From Telopea speciosissima (lineage: Eukaryota > Streptophyta > Magnoliopsida > Proteales > Proteaceae), in contig NC_057923.1 in the NCBI RefSeq assembly GCF_018873765.1, forward strand, positions 60,444,593 to 60,508,592: 64,000 nucleotides of DNA, in the 5' to 3' direction. This document shows positions 47,833-59,303 of the stretch, piece after piece (the first letter of the stretch is position 1; every line of letters begins with the position of its first letter). The notes under the pieces are model-generated. The model had not been told where the DNA came from and searched no databases. It saw nothing but the letters and a program-made list of their open reading frames with translations. The translations under genes and the position numbers were made by a program.

Positions 47833-48250
47833 AAGGGGGTGTCAATTGATCAGTTTGGACCAGTTTTGATGTGAGAATAATTGAGCACAAAATATGATCC
47901 AATAAGGGTGCACCAGTTTCGCGTTTGTTTCGATTTGGATCTGGTTTGGTTTTAGTTTCTTATTGGTTTAGTTTGAGTTTACCATGTTTCTACGCATAGG
48001 AAGGATAAAAATTTGTTTTACTTTTCTTCATGATTTTCGGGTTGGTATCGTTTCTTATGGGGTTATATTGTTTTATGTTCAGTTTTGGTCTGGTTTTCTA
48101 AGATCGTTCGGTGTCTTGTCGGTTTTGGTGCTGCCCAATTTGGGTTCAGTGTTGCAAAAGCCCAATCTAAAACATGATCCAATAACCACATATTGGTTTC
48201 ATTTTGGGTCGATTTTCTTCGTCGGTTCACTCCAACTTTTGACACCCCTA
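47833..48250. mobile_element. hAT-like MITE with TTTGGTTTCG-type motif array
   Basis: Ends AAGGGGGTGTCAATTG and the complementary style CAACTTTTGACACCCCTA match the GGGTGTCAA ends common among plant hAT MITEs. The interior is full of degenerate TTGGTTT and TCGGTTTTGG units. No exact 8-bp duplication was found. A half copy begins at 39094. Confidence 0.5.
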
Positions 48251-48267
48251 TGTAAAGCTATCAAAAC

Positions 48268-48440
48268 TTAGGGCAAGAGATCGTCGCTTGGTCGTGTGAC
48301 CACTACACCAGTGTGGGGGCCAATGACAGCATGCGTAGGGGGTATCAATATAGATGAGATTTTTTATTTCATGGGGGTAGGGCAGTAATTTCATATGCTC
48401 CTGTCTGGGTGTAGGATCGACGCGACCACGCAACCTTTTT
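48268..48440. repeat. Hairpin-type repeat, diverged
   Basis: Starts GGCAAGAGATCGTCGC, like the element at 28645, and carries the core TGGGGGTAGGGCAGTAATTT at 48371. The outer arms GGTCGTGTGACC and GACGCGACCACGC pair only partly. Confidence 0.45.
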
Positions 48441-48976
48441 TTTTTCCATGAAAACTTACAAGGTAGGAGAAGTCGTTGATGATAAATTTAAAGGAAAAGG
48501 CCGGCACGCCGCCAAGGTGCCCAGCATGTGTAATTCTCTCTTTTCTCCTTTCAAAAAGACCACCTTACCCTCCGGTATCCAACCCTATGATTGGTGCATG
48601 CTTACGAAAAGCTGGCGGGATGCTCAATCCTCTCCCAAAACTTAATTATTTTTGGAAAGCCCTCATAGATATTTCTCCCAAAGTCTTCCCCCTAATTAAT
48701 TACTTGATATATATAATAGTTAGGTGTGCCATCAAATTACAATCAATTATAATTAACAACAGCTACTACATGTCTATTCTATCAGATCTTAATCAATTTG
48801 ATGTCTCTCTTCTCCCAATGTAACGAAAAAGGAATCTCTCTCACGACCGCCGTGTGCGTGTACTCTCATTTTCTCCGCTGAGTGCGTGAAGTCCGACATC
48901 CCCTTATCTTGATCGTTGAACCACATTTCCCTCATCTGGTCTTTAACAAGGGCTGAGTCTTAGTGTCTTGGGAACT

Positions 48977-50090
48977 GTAGACACTGATTTTTGTCACCCC
49001 CTAATTGGCGATGATGACAACGGGACATGGACGATGGACGATGCACTCTTCCTCTTTCTAGACTCAAGATACATGACCCATAAGACTAAGAACCATGCTG
49101 AGTACAAAATGACCCATTTTAGGCCCAAAAATAAGAAAAAATGGCACTGCGCCCCCACGGAGCCGTGGACTCCTTCCCAAGGCGCCGTAGACCCCTTCCC
49201 ACGGCACTATGGGGATGTATACCGGATTGCCACGGCGCCATGAGAGGGTGTGACTTCAGTTTGCTGACGTCACACACGGCGCCGTGGAGGACTTATCTGG
49301 CCAGGAGAGAGAGGGGATCCCTCCCTATAAATAGGAGGTCCCCCTCCCTCATTTAAGAAGGAATTTTGGGTAGAAAGACCCTCCCCAAGTGATTTTCACC
49401 CTCTTTGTCTCATTTTTTTACCCTCTTTTCTCTCCTTCCTCTTATGAGAGTGTGAGTGAGTGAAATTTTCTTGGTCGTGGATAGATCCTTCGATTATCCC
49501 TTCGAGCATAGAGCATTCCTACTCCTAGGCGTTATTATTCCGTTAGTGCACAGATAACTTTCAAAACCCCTTTATTTCAGATGTTATTTTGTCTGTTTTC
49601 TCCTCTCCAAATCATTTGAAAGAGCCGTTACTCTGTCCAGAAAGAATCGGCGTCAGTCCATTCGTCTATCTCCCTTGAGCCAGGAGAATACAACCATACA
49701 GGTATAATTACTGTATTCTTGTTGATTCAATGTAGTCCTTTTGTATTTCATCGTTTTAGCCCGTATTTCTCATATATGTAATGTAGTTTATTATGTTTTA
49801 GTTCAATTCATAGCATCGGAATGTAGTTCATAACAACCCCCATCCCCGTAATAAAAGAGAGAGAACATTCATCTTTATGTAGCATCTAATACAGAGAGAC
49901 CGGCTTCGGCTGGGCGAGGTGGCTGCCTAACTCCTTCCCACACTCGGAACCTGACCCCTTACCCGAACCTTTGATCAGACCATATAGAGTCATGTAGCCC
50001 GATTCCGTTCACAATGGATAGGGCTACACTTAATGGGTCCTAGGCCCTAACCCTAGGTGGTGACTTCACATTATATTAATATATTTTAAT
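48977..50090 (+). mobile_element. Ty3-type LTR fragment
   Basis: It starts TGTAGACACTGATTTTTGTC, a familiar start of plant Ty3 LTRs. A TATA box (CTATAAATAGGAGG) is near 49325. The GGGCGAGGTGGCTGCC and CCCTAACCCTAGGTGGTGAC words near 49915 and 50048 are typical of the 3' part of these LTRs. A compact inverted GGCGCCGTGG cluster lies at 49157-49285. No second LTR, primer site or polyprotein was found, and the right boundary is uncertain. Confidence 0.6.
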
Positions 50091-50736
50091 GCATGATCCT
50101 AATCCCCCATTTATCAATATTATACATTGACAATATTATCTATTATCCATCCATATATATATATCAAACCCATGTAGCCCATAAGGCTGAGGAACCCTTG
50201 TCTCGAGGACCACGATACTTACAGGAACCCATGGCAGCCTTTGATGATGACTTCCTCCTAGAGTTCCTACTACCACTACTACGGCACCTCATCCCCACCC
50301 TGTTCTTCTTTGCTCACTATTGCCTTAAGATGTTCAGCGCCCTAGTATTCCTACTAGAATACCTCCTCTGAACTTGGCCTCCCGGTACCCACCTCCGCCT
50401 TCTCCTTCGCCTTACGCTTCTACTTCTTGTTTTCTCCTAGCTCCTTATCGAGTCCTTCATTTGAGTCTCTGCTGCTTCTCTTTCGATACCGGAACTCCAG
50501 TCTTTGCTTTGGAAAACTTCTCATCTTAGACCTGCGATTCTTTTGTTCCTGTTTCCTGTTGTGTGTCCTATGTTGCGTCTTTAGGGTGGGTCCTGCTGTC
50601 CCCCCTTTGATGCTTGGCCTTTTCTTTCGGTTTGTCTCATCTACAGGGTTCATGGAATCCCTCCATTCTCCCACTTTTACCTTCTAGTTTTGTGCCCTCC
50701 CCTTTTCATACTTCCATGAATAACTAACCTGGCCAA

Positions 50737-51588
50737 GTGGTGTCACATGCAGGGATACTATCCCTCCCCCCCCCCCCCCCGGAACCCAACACTCCCCCAC
50801 CCATACCAACCCAACATGATAGTCCTCCTCTCCAAGAAGAATATGATGATGATATTTTTATTGAAGAAGAAGAAGAGAACCGACTAGCTCAAATATGGAA
50901 CACTACCCTGGTGGGCTTTGTTCTACAAGGAAGACCATTTCGTAAGCAAGCAGTTGAAGAGGGTTTGATCAATGCCCGGAACCCGACGCACAAGACTATA
51001 GTATCCCAGATGATGGAGAGACAATATCTATTTCAGTTCCACCATGAAATGGACATGATGAATGTTCTACAGGAAGGACCGTGGGCTGTATCCGGTAACC
51101 TTATCCTCCTGGAAAAGTGGAATACCTCTCAGAAGTGGGAGTTCACTCACTCAAAATTTTGGGCACAGTTACACTCGGTTCTAAGGGATCTGAAGGATCC
51201 AGACATATTGATTTCCTTAGCTCAAAAAGTGGGTGAACCTATGAAACTCATGTGGATTGAAGGTGTGCAATTTAGGTCCAAAATTTGCTACCTTAGAACC
51301 AGAGTAAGAATGGATATCAAAAAACCTTTAAGGAAAGCCATATCGGTGAAAAGGCACTCAAGGGCTAGAACCATCATTGAAGTGAAGTTCGAAAGAGTTC
51401 CCACTTTCTGCTATTTCTGTGGAGCTCTAGGACATGATGAAAAGAGATGCACTCAGTATTTTGAAGCAACCAGTAGCCATAAGGATGGTCATGACTGCGA
51501 TGATTTTCTTGGATGCCCCGGCCTACCTAAACTTAAATGGGGTCCTGACCAGAGAGGGATTCCTTCGGATGACAGGTTACTTCGCTAG
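50737..51588 (+). CDS. LINE ORF1 (DUF4283 plus CCHC zinc knuckle), 283 aa
   Basis: ORF1 proteins of plant L1 elements bind the element RNA. The frame starts MVSHAGILSLPPPPP and has a Pro-rich head and an acidic patch (EEYDDDIFIEEEEE). A DUF4283-like body follows (FVLQGRPFRKQAVEEGL, QYLFQFHHEMDMMNVL). The knuckle is CYFCGALGHDEKRC. The frame is open throughout, so this ORF is better preserved than ORF2. The tail after 51588 is probably shifted, since coding-like sequence continues. Confidence 0.8.
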   Translation: MVSHAGILSLPPPPPEPNTPPPIPTQHDSPPLQEEYDDDIFIEEEEENRLAQIWNTTLVGFVLQGRPFRKQAVEEGLINARNPTHKTIVSQMMERQYLFQFHHEMDMMNVLQEGPWAVSGNLILLEKWNTSQKWEFTHSKFWAQLHSVLRDLKDPDILISLAQKVGEPMKLMWIEGVQFRSKICYLRTRVRMDIKKPLRKAISVKRHSRARTIIEVKFERVPTFCYFCGALGHDEKRCTQYFEATSSHKDGHDCDDFLGCPGLPKLKWGPDQRGIPSDDRLLR

Positions 51589-52672
51589 GCGACTGTATTT
51601 CCATGTTTACAAGCTCAGAGGAAAAACATGGAGGATGCACCCATGATGCCAACCCCAAGCAACGGCGTCAACACCGGTACCGGAGAAGAAGATGGAGGAA
51701 CGATGAGGCTAATCCTGAATTTCGAGGCCAAACACAGTATCTGCACTGAACACGCTGCACTGGGTCAACAGCCTCGATCTGCCAACAACGGTGGGAGACA
51801 ACACATCAAATCTGGTGCTGTAGCCATAGTTGTCAGAGACCAAATCAACTTATATACTTCAGGATGATCAAAAAGGGCCACAGTGTCTGTTAACCCTTGC
51901 CTACCCCAGCTTCCCATTCTAAAACAAACCGCAAGAATGTTGGGATCACAAACACCTGAATTGTTAGGCTCACTAAAGACAAACTTGCACATCAACTCGT
52001 TGACTATCCAAAGCCCTCTCCCCTCCCCTATACAGGAGTACCTCCTCAAGTGCCCGGAACACTCAACAGTTGTCCTCTCTCTCCTTAATCATATGGTCGA
52101 TTTCACAATATCTAGACCAAATCCTACCCATCAGCTGGAACCCCTAAGGATACCATATCCTGACCTCATGACAGAGACCCGTCCTTGTAACAAGTCTATA
52201 AGCCCATCAAGGGTCACACCACAAAGCCAAGTGGATGGCCAGTCCATTTTGGAAGGCCTATACACCCAGACCCTGCTACCCACCCACACCACAACCCACC
52301 TTTTCAAACCAAATATGGCCAACAATTTCCAACCAGATACCCACAACACCCCTATCCCTGTTAACCCAATCACCCCCTTCATCTCTATCCAACATTCAGG
52401 CTCTTTCTCCAGTCGTATGTCAATGGGTAAAATTGCTATGAAAAAAGGTAAAATGCAATCCAAAGCCCATCAAGCTCTCATCATTGTCGAGACTTTAAAA
52501 GCAACCAGGAAAGCCAAACGGCCCAAGCATATCAAATTGGACAGCATGAACTAGGTGGAAGAAGCCCAGGAAATCAGCCCTACCAAGGATCAAGTTCAAG
52601 CACACAACCTGAACCATTTTTTATCAAATGGACCCTGCGAGACTGGGGTGAAACAGTCTCACCAGGGACAAT

Positions 52673-55600
52673 GAAGCTAGCTAGCTAGAACTGTCAGGGT
52701 CTAGGGAGTCCCCGGACAGTTCGAGCTCTTCGTAATCTCTCCAAAGGGGAAATACCTGATTTAATTTTTCTCATGGAATCCAAAAGTCAGGGAGATAAGA
52801 TCAACAGAATTTGTCATCAGCTTAAGTTTCATAACAGTTTCTCGGTGAATTCCAAGGGCTCTTCGGGGGGTTTGGCCTTAATGTGGCACTCTCACATCCA
52901 CGTGGAGATTCTATCCTCTGATGATCACATCATTGATGCTTTGGTTTCTAATCAATCTGGGCTGAAATTCATGGTTTCTTTTGTTTATGGGGAACCAAAC
53001 AAACAGCACAGGCAGAAAATGTGGGATCGACTTATTTCCATTGGTACTTCTCATGTGGATCAGTGGCTATGCGTCAGAGATTTTAATTCGTATCTAGAGT
53101 GGCACGAGAACGAAGGTGGAATTAGAAGTGGTTCAAGAGATTCCAGGCAATTCAAGAACATGGTGGATCAATGCAACCTCACGGATTTGGGAGCAAACGG
53201 ACCATCTTTCACATGGAATAACAAAAGGAGAGGGTCGGAGAATATCAGCATCAAGCTTGATCGTGCTCTTACGAACCCAGCCTGGCGGTTGAAGTTCTAG
53301 AATGCTGCAGTCTTCATTAAACCGGCTATTACCTCTGACCATAATCCTCTTGTAGTGGCCATTGGTGGGGGTATGGCCAAGGGTCCCCGACCCTTCCGCG
53401 TCGAGACAATGTGGCTTCGCCACCCCGAATGCAAAGATGTTGTCGAGAAAGCTTGGTCCTTTGCTAGATACAGCCAGCCTGCGACTAATCTGACAAGGAA
53501 ATTGGAGAAATGTAAGGTCTCTCTAAGGAGGTGGAACAAAGAAAGTTTTGGGCAGATCCAAGTAAAGATTAATGACCTTAAGCAACAGCTGGAAGAAGTT
53601 CAAAAACAACCCTTCTTTATTGACCGCCAAGATATCAAAGATTTTATTGCCAAGCAGCTTGAGGAGGAATTGGCAAGAGAAGAGACTCTTTGGCGCCAAA
53701 AATCAAGAATTGATTGGATCCATGAAGGCGACAAACATTCTGCTTTTTTTCATGCCTCCACCATTCAGAGGCGTCAAAGAAATAGTATTCTCAAGATTAA
53801 AAAGAGCACCGGCCAATGGACGCAGTCCACTGAGGAAGTGGAGGTAGAGCTGATCAAGCACTTTACCGAGGCTGTGACTTCAGAAGGCGCTAATGGGAAT
53901 GTCATCCATCAAGCCCTGCTCCTGGTTCTCCTTGTTGTCTCGGCTGAATTAAATGAGAAGTTGTGCGCCACTCCCTCTATGGAGGAAATCTCTAAGGCCC
54001 TCCAGGACATGGGCCCTCTCAAATCCCCTAGGCCCGATGGTTTCCCCCCCCCCATTTTCTTTCAAAAATATTGGAGCATCACTAAGGCAGACTTATTCAC
54101 CTTCATTTCGGACTTCTTCTCCACCGGCACCCTCTCTAAGGAGATCAACATGACTTTTGTGTGCCTTATCACTAAGAATTCAGCTCCGAAAATGGCGGAT
54201 CATTATAGGCCCATCAGCCTTTGTGGCGTTGCAGTGAAGATTATTTCCAAGATTATGGCGGACATATTTAAAGAGGATCTACATGGTATTATTTCCCCCT
54301 ACCAATCAGCTTTTATTCCTGAGCTATTAATTTCTGATAACATTTTTATTGCTCATGAGCTTTTTCATTATATCAAGCATCAAAAGAAAAGAAAAAAAAA
54401 TTTATGGCTCTGAAGCTTGATATGAAGAAAGCTTATGATAGGATGGAGTGGCCATTTATCAAAGCCACATTGTTGAAACTTGGATTTTATACTAAATGGG
54501 TGGATCTTATCATGCAATGTATTTCCTCAGTTTCTTACTCCCTTCTTGTCAATGGTTCCGAAAAAGGATCTTTTACCCCCTCTAGAGGCATCCGACAGGG
54601 TGACCCTCTTTCCCCCTTTATCTTCATTTTATGCTCTCAGGTGCTAAGTGCCATCATTTCTACTGCTGAGGATAACAAATTGATTCAAGGGATCAGGGTC
54701 AAGAATCGTGCTCCTCCTATTGCTCATTTATTATTTGCCGATGATTGCCTCCTCTTCTCCGAGGTGAAGCTGCAACAGGTTACCCATCTCAAGAGCTGCC
54801 TTGAGCTGTATTGTGAAGCCAGTGGTCAAGAAATCAACCTCCAGAAATCATGTCTCACTTTCAACCCCAACACCCCTCTGCACTTTAGAAGATGGTTCTC
54901 AAGAGTCCTGAAGATTCGTTACGGGGATGGTCCCTCAAAGTACTTGGGCTTGCCGTCAGAGATTGGGGTGTCTAAAGCTGAAGTTTTCAAGGAGCTCACC
55001 AGTAAATCGAGCAGCCGAATCAAAGGTTGGAAGAATCAATTATTGTCTCATGAAGGTCGGGTCGTCCTCATCAAATCTGTTGGTTATTCTCTATCAACCT
55101 TTGCTGCTAGTCATTTCTCTTTACCAGTTTCCATCACAATGAGCTCAGAAGTGCAATGACAAATTACTTATGGGGTAGCAAAGATGGTGAAAACAAAGTG
55201 CATTGGATCTCATGGACCCGCTTATGTCGTTCCAAGGAGAAAGGCGGGTTGGGCCTTAGAGACCCTATCCTCCAAAATAGGGCCCTTCTTGCCAAAGTGG
55301 CATGGCGCCTATGGTCGGAACCAAATACTTGATGGGCCAGATTTTTTAAAGCAGTTTACTTCCCAAAGTCAGATTTTATTCAGGCGTCTGTGGGCCATTG
55401 CCCCTCATGGGCCTGGCGAAGTATTCTGGTGGGTCAAAAAGTTCTAAATGGTGGGTTATTGTGGTTAGTAGAATCTAGTAATGACATCAACATCTGGGAG
55501 GATAATTGGATTCCTTCGGCGCCGAATTTCAAGATCAAATACCCAAAACCGATGCATTGCCCCCTCCTTAAAGTCTCAGAGCTAATCGACCCCATCACGC

Positions 55601-56838
55601 GAGTTTAGAAGGAAGATCTTTTAAGGGAATTCTTTCACCCCCTGACATACAGGCTATTAAGCAGATTAAACTCAACCTCTTACCTAGGAATGACAAACAT
55701 GTGTGGGGAGCTGCTCGAAATGGTCTTTTCTCCATCAAAATGGCTTATCATTTTCAAGCTAATCTAAGGGACCATGCCCTCGATAGTGGTGCTTCTTCTT
55801 CTTACAGGAAAGATTGGGAACTTATCCCATCGAGTGTATGGAAACGTATTTGGCATTGCAGATCTTGGCCAAAGATTAAGAACTTCCTTTGGAGATGTTG
55901 TACTGAAGGAGTTGCTACAGGTGAGGGTCTATTCAAGAGACAAATCCACATTGATCCGAGCTATAGAAGATGTGGTTGCCAGCTCGAATCCATTAACCAT
56001 GTTCTAATGGAATGTTCATTTGCCAAAGCAGTATGGTTCGACAGTGAGTTAAGCTTCAACGTCTCCCTCTTTGGCTCTCCCCCAACCAATGCTCGTTTCC
56101 TATTGAACTAGGAGAAGATCAGTTTCCCCTCCAAGAAGAAAGGTAGAGAGGTGTTGTCCCTGGCCTCTTTCATTTGTTGGTTTATGTGGTTGGCCAGAAA
56201 TGAACTCTACTTCAATTGAAATACCTGGTCTCCAGAGGAAGTTATCTTTAAGGCCCACAAGGCTTGGCAGGAGTTCGAGAAAACCTCTACAATGGCTCCT
56301 TATGATTCTCAGGAAGGCGTAGATGCTTTCCAACTCCCGCAATCCTGGCAATGCCCCCCTACGAACTTCATCAAGATTAATGGAGATGCTGCCACCCAAG
56401 AGGAATCGACTATGGGAGGTATTGGGTTTGTTCTGAGAAACTATTTGGGGGATCCTTTGGCTGCTGTTTCGGAGGTTGTTGACTTCCCGAGTGTTTTGTT
56501 TGATGAAGCAATTGCGATCAGATCAGGGCTTATTTGGGCACAGGATGCTGGGTATCCAAGGCTTCAGGTCGAATCTGATAACTCAACACTTATCAATTAT
56601 TTGAACAATCCATCTTCCCCAATCCGCTGGGAGCTGGATGGTATTATTCATGACATTCGGTGCCTCTCTCTCTCCTTCCCTGCCTGTTCTTTCTTTTGTA
56701 TTCCTAGGGTGATTAACAATGTGGCTCACACCCTAGCAAGGAAAGCCCTGTCGATGACAACTACGATAGTTTGGCCTATCTCCACTCCTTGGCTCTTGGA
56801 TTTGTGTAAACAGGATTTCTCACAACTCATGCCGATGT
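52673..56838 (+). pseudogene. LINE ORF2: endonuclease, reverse transcriptase, RNase H, disrupted
   Basis: The endonuclease region shows LIFLMESKSQGDKINRI, GLALMWHS and ITSDHNPLVV around a stop at 53298. The RT has APKMADHYRPISLCGVAVKI, ALKLDMKKAYDRMEW, RQGDPLSPFIFILCSQVL and LLFADDCLLF. A frameshift lies in the A-run near 54395, and others near 55150 and 55320. The zf-RVT is WRCCTEGVATGE with CGCQLESINHVLMECSF. The RNase H shows KINGDAAT, LFDEAIAIRSG, VESDNSTL and NNVAHTLAR. The final ORF2 codons overlap a 37-bp stretch shared with the CYP82 gene (56814-56850). Confidence 0.85.
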
Positions 56839-56954
56839 AGACTTCAAGGCGAACTAGAAGTTATAACCTTACTTTTTTGCCCTTTGTCTTATTTCCAAAA
56901 GTTACTAATGATGTCGGAAATGATTTGCCATTTAAGGTGTCGGATAAAAAAATT

Positions 56955-57921
56955 CAGCAGAGAATCTCAACTAATACAACCATTAAATCAATAACATAGG
57001 AGAGTAGGTTACTTAGAACTCAGTAGTGGTGAGTTCCTCCAAAGTAATGTCATCGAGGAGCAATGCAATACTCGATGTTGATCTCCATTGACTGCTCTTT
57101 CTCCAATGGTCTTAACCTAAGGTAGATGATGAAGAGATACTCTCTACTCTCCTCACTTTTTGTTATGTTTTACTCAACATTGTGCAATTAGGGTTTATGC
57201 ATTAGCTCTTAATATAATTAAAACCAAAATTAAAAGATTATAATCTAACGGTACTCATCATCCCAAATGGTGTGATATTAAATAGTTGTCTTTTAATTAT
57301 CATTAATTGCACAAAAAGACAATCCTACAAAAACGTAACCTAAAAACCCTCAATGGTAGAAAACCTTAATTACGTTTTCTCTCCCATACAACCAGCATTC
57401 ACAATGGATCTTCCAAGTATGAAATTAAATCACTTCCATAAATTCATAATCCATTGCACATCAATATTGGAGTATCATGACTTGTGATTGGACCCAAAAA
57501 GATTTGAAAATACTTTTCAAATAATATTTATTTAATATAATAATAATAATAATAATAAATTTTCTTTTGCAAATCTTTACAAAAACAAGTATCGGGTTTC
57601 GGATTTCAACCAGTCACGATTAGATGACTCATTCACTTGGATGTTCTCACTAAAAGACCATGAAATCCACATTGAGCGTCACCATCATTCACATTCATAC
57701 CCTACATGCCCAACGAACTGATATATAGCTAGTTTTATCGATAGGCATCAACTATTGGAACACCATAGACACATAATGCACAAATGTAACGGCAAGTGCC
57801 TCTCATGTAAAGGAAGAAAACAACTACCAAACTCATGCTGCCAAACACAATTGGTGGCGAACCATTCATGAATCACTAAAGATCAATATGACTTGGTGTT
57901 CATATTCAGGCAGGTTTATAT
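56955..57921. other. Gene-free interval
   Basis: AT-rich. It has an (AAT)n tract at 57536-57561 and no coding signature. Confidence 0.5.
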
Positions 57922-57924
57922 TAA

Positions 57925-58049
57925 GGCTATGTTTGGTATGCTTTCTTGGAATACATTCTAGGTTGATTTTGCATTCTCGGGTGATAAAAATAGTTGTTTT
58001 TATTGTATGAGAATGCAAATTAAACCTAGAATGCATACCAAACACAGTC
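57925..58049. mobile_element. Tourist-like (PIF/Harbinger) MITE
   Basis: 125 bp flanked by TAA at 57922-57924 and 58050-58052. The ends GGCTATGTTTGGTATGC and the complement of GCATACCAAACACAGTC form terminal repeats, and the inverted pairing continues inward (ACATTCTAGGTT with AACCTAGAATGC). The 3-bp TAA duplication and the TGTTTGG end are standard for this group. Confidence 0.8.
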
Positions 58050-58194
58050 TAAGTTACTTAGATTCTATGATATGGTTTCCAAAAATAGAATTGAAATTCT
58101 ATCGCCAAAAAGAAAACTCAAAGCAGGACAATATATTACAACCAATGTCCATTTCACAGCATAGATATCGACAACCAATGAGATACCAACAAAT

Positions 58195-58520
58195 TGTTGA
58201 GGTTTTGGTGTCTTGACTTCTGATGATGGACTGCTGTGTGGAGGCCCTGAGGAAAATTTTTTAAGGACTATATGGGTATTTCGGTAATTTTCTGTATAGG
58301 ATTTCGCTATAAATCTGTAGCGAGTGTTCTTTCTCTGTATTGAAAATCTGAGAGAGGTGTGAGGAACGAGTGACTGTAACCCTATTATCCATTGATAGTG
58401 AAATAGACCTCATCTCACCATGGACGTAGGCAACCTTGCCGAACCACGTAAATCTTTTTGTGCATTGTGTGATTGTATTTGCGATTTCCATTTTTCTTAG
58501 CATCGTGTTAGGTTTTTACA
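58195..58520 (+). mobile_element. Solo LTR upstream of the CYP82 gene
   Basis: Begins TGTTGAGGTT and ends TTTTTACA, flanked by an exact CAAAT duplication (58190-58194 and 58521-58525). It is 326 bp and belongs to the same family as the LTR at 22253-22601. No internal sequence or second LTR lies next to it. It ends about 660 bp upstream of the CYP82 start. Confidence 0.85.
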
Positions 58521-58679
58521 CAAATGGTGTTGCCCCATGCAAACACATGGTCTCTGAACCCTAAACTAGTCTACTAAATGTCCAATGTGACGGTTGTCTG
58601 CCAATATTGATCTCAATATTACAATAAGCTGAATCTGTGGGGTTTGCATTTTTCTAAGTCGTTTTCATGAGTTAAGAGT

Positions 58680-58948
58680 CAAGAATGACTTTTTTCGATT
58701 TGGCTCCTGTCCTGCAGTGGCGGGAGCTGCCGGGAGCTGGAGTTTCCAACCCAACTAAACGATAGTAAAAACAGGGGTGGGGTGGTCATTTCACATGTGG
58801 GGGCCACTATGAGTTAAGATTCAAGAATGACTTTTTCCGATTTGGCTCCTGTCCTGTAGTGGCGGGAGCTGGAGCGTCCAGCCCAACTAAACGACAACAA
58901 AAACAGGGGTGGGGTGGTCATTTCACATGTGGGGCCCAACCCCACCCC
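58680..58948. repeat. Two tandem copies of a GC-rich hairpin-family unit
   Basis: Two units of about 120-130 bp each start near GAATGACTTTTT and GATTTGGCTCCTGTCCTG. They end with the core AGGGGTGGGGTGGTCATTTC followed by ACATGTGGGG (58772 and 58904). A third, inverted copy of the core is at 59025-59056, so the first TATA block lies between inverted cores. Confidence 0.8.
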
Positions 58949-58950
58949 CT

Positions 58951-59138
58951 GTTGTTGGGTGGTTTCCATGAGTGTCCAGCCATGGAAGATCTACTACTCA
59001 ACCATATATATATATATACAACGGGCCCCACATGTGAAATGACCACCCCACCCCTTGTTTTTGGGTGGTTTCCATGAGCGTCCAGCCATGGAAGATCTAC
59101 TACTCAACCATATATACATATATATATATATATACAAC
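58951..59138 (+). promoter_or_regulatory. Tandemly duplicated start-codon/TATA block of the CYP82 promoter
   Basis: Unit 1 (58951-59022) and unit 2 (59055-59138) share GGGTGGTTTCCATGAG, GTCCAGCCATGGAAGATCTA, CTACTCAACC and an (AT)n TATA tract ending in ACAAC. The word AGCCATGGAAGATCT recurs a third time at the true CYP82 start (59182). The second TATA tract at about 59110-59134 is well placed to give a start of transcription near 59140-59165, that is, a short leader. Confidence 0.75.
58982..59077 (+). other. Upstream ORF 1, 31 codons
   Basis: Starts MEDLLLNHIYIYTTG and ends GWFP before a TGA. Its first six residues repeat the CYP82 start (MEDLLL). It would be translated only from transcripts starting upstream of 58982. 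Confidence 0.45.
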
Positions 59139-59303
59139 ACGAACCCTTTCTATAGTCATGCATTCATTCATTTCACACTCAGCCATGGAAGATCTTCTTC
59201 TTCTTCTTCTTCAATCCCTAGGCGCAATTGTTGCCTTCATGATCTTGCTCCATCAATATTATTTTTGGATGAGAAGGTCAAGATCTATCACCCACGAAAC
59301 TAG
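59088..59303 (+). other. Upstream ORF 2, overlapping the CYP82 start out of frame
   Basis: Starts MEDLLLNHIYIYIYIY and runs past the CYP82 ATG at 59185 to a stop at 59303. If present in the mRNA it would block initiation at the main start, so the leader must normally begin downstream of 59088 or use leaky scanning. Confidence 0.45.

Larger units (their letters stand above)
50400..56954 (+). mobile_element. Near-complete L1-type LINE, inactive
   Basis: It carries both ORFs, and its 3' end is GTCGGATAAAAAAA at 56941-56954. The start is approximate and no target duplication was identified. Domain order is ORF1 with a zinc knuckle, then endonuclease, reverse transcriptase, zf-RVT and RNase H. 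Several stops and frameshifts break ORF2, so it cannot transpose on its own. It is the largest single element in the window and lies just right of the Ty3 LTR fragment. Confidence 0.85.

Noticed and set aside
59055-59303. Independent small gene upstream of CYP82
   Set aside because: It is a repeat-derived frame that overlaps the P450 start; listed only as an upstream ORF.
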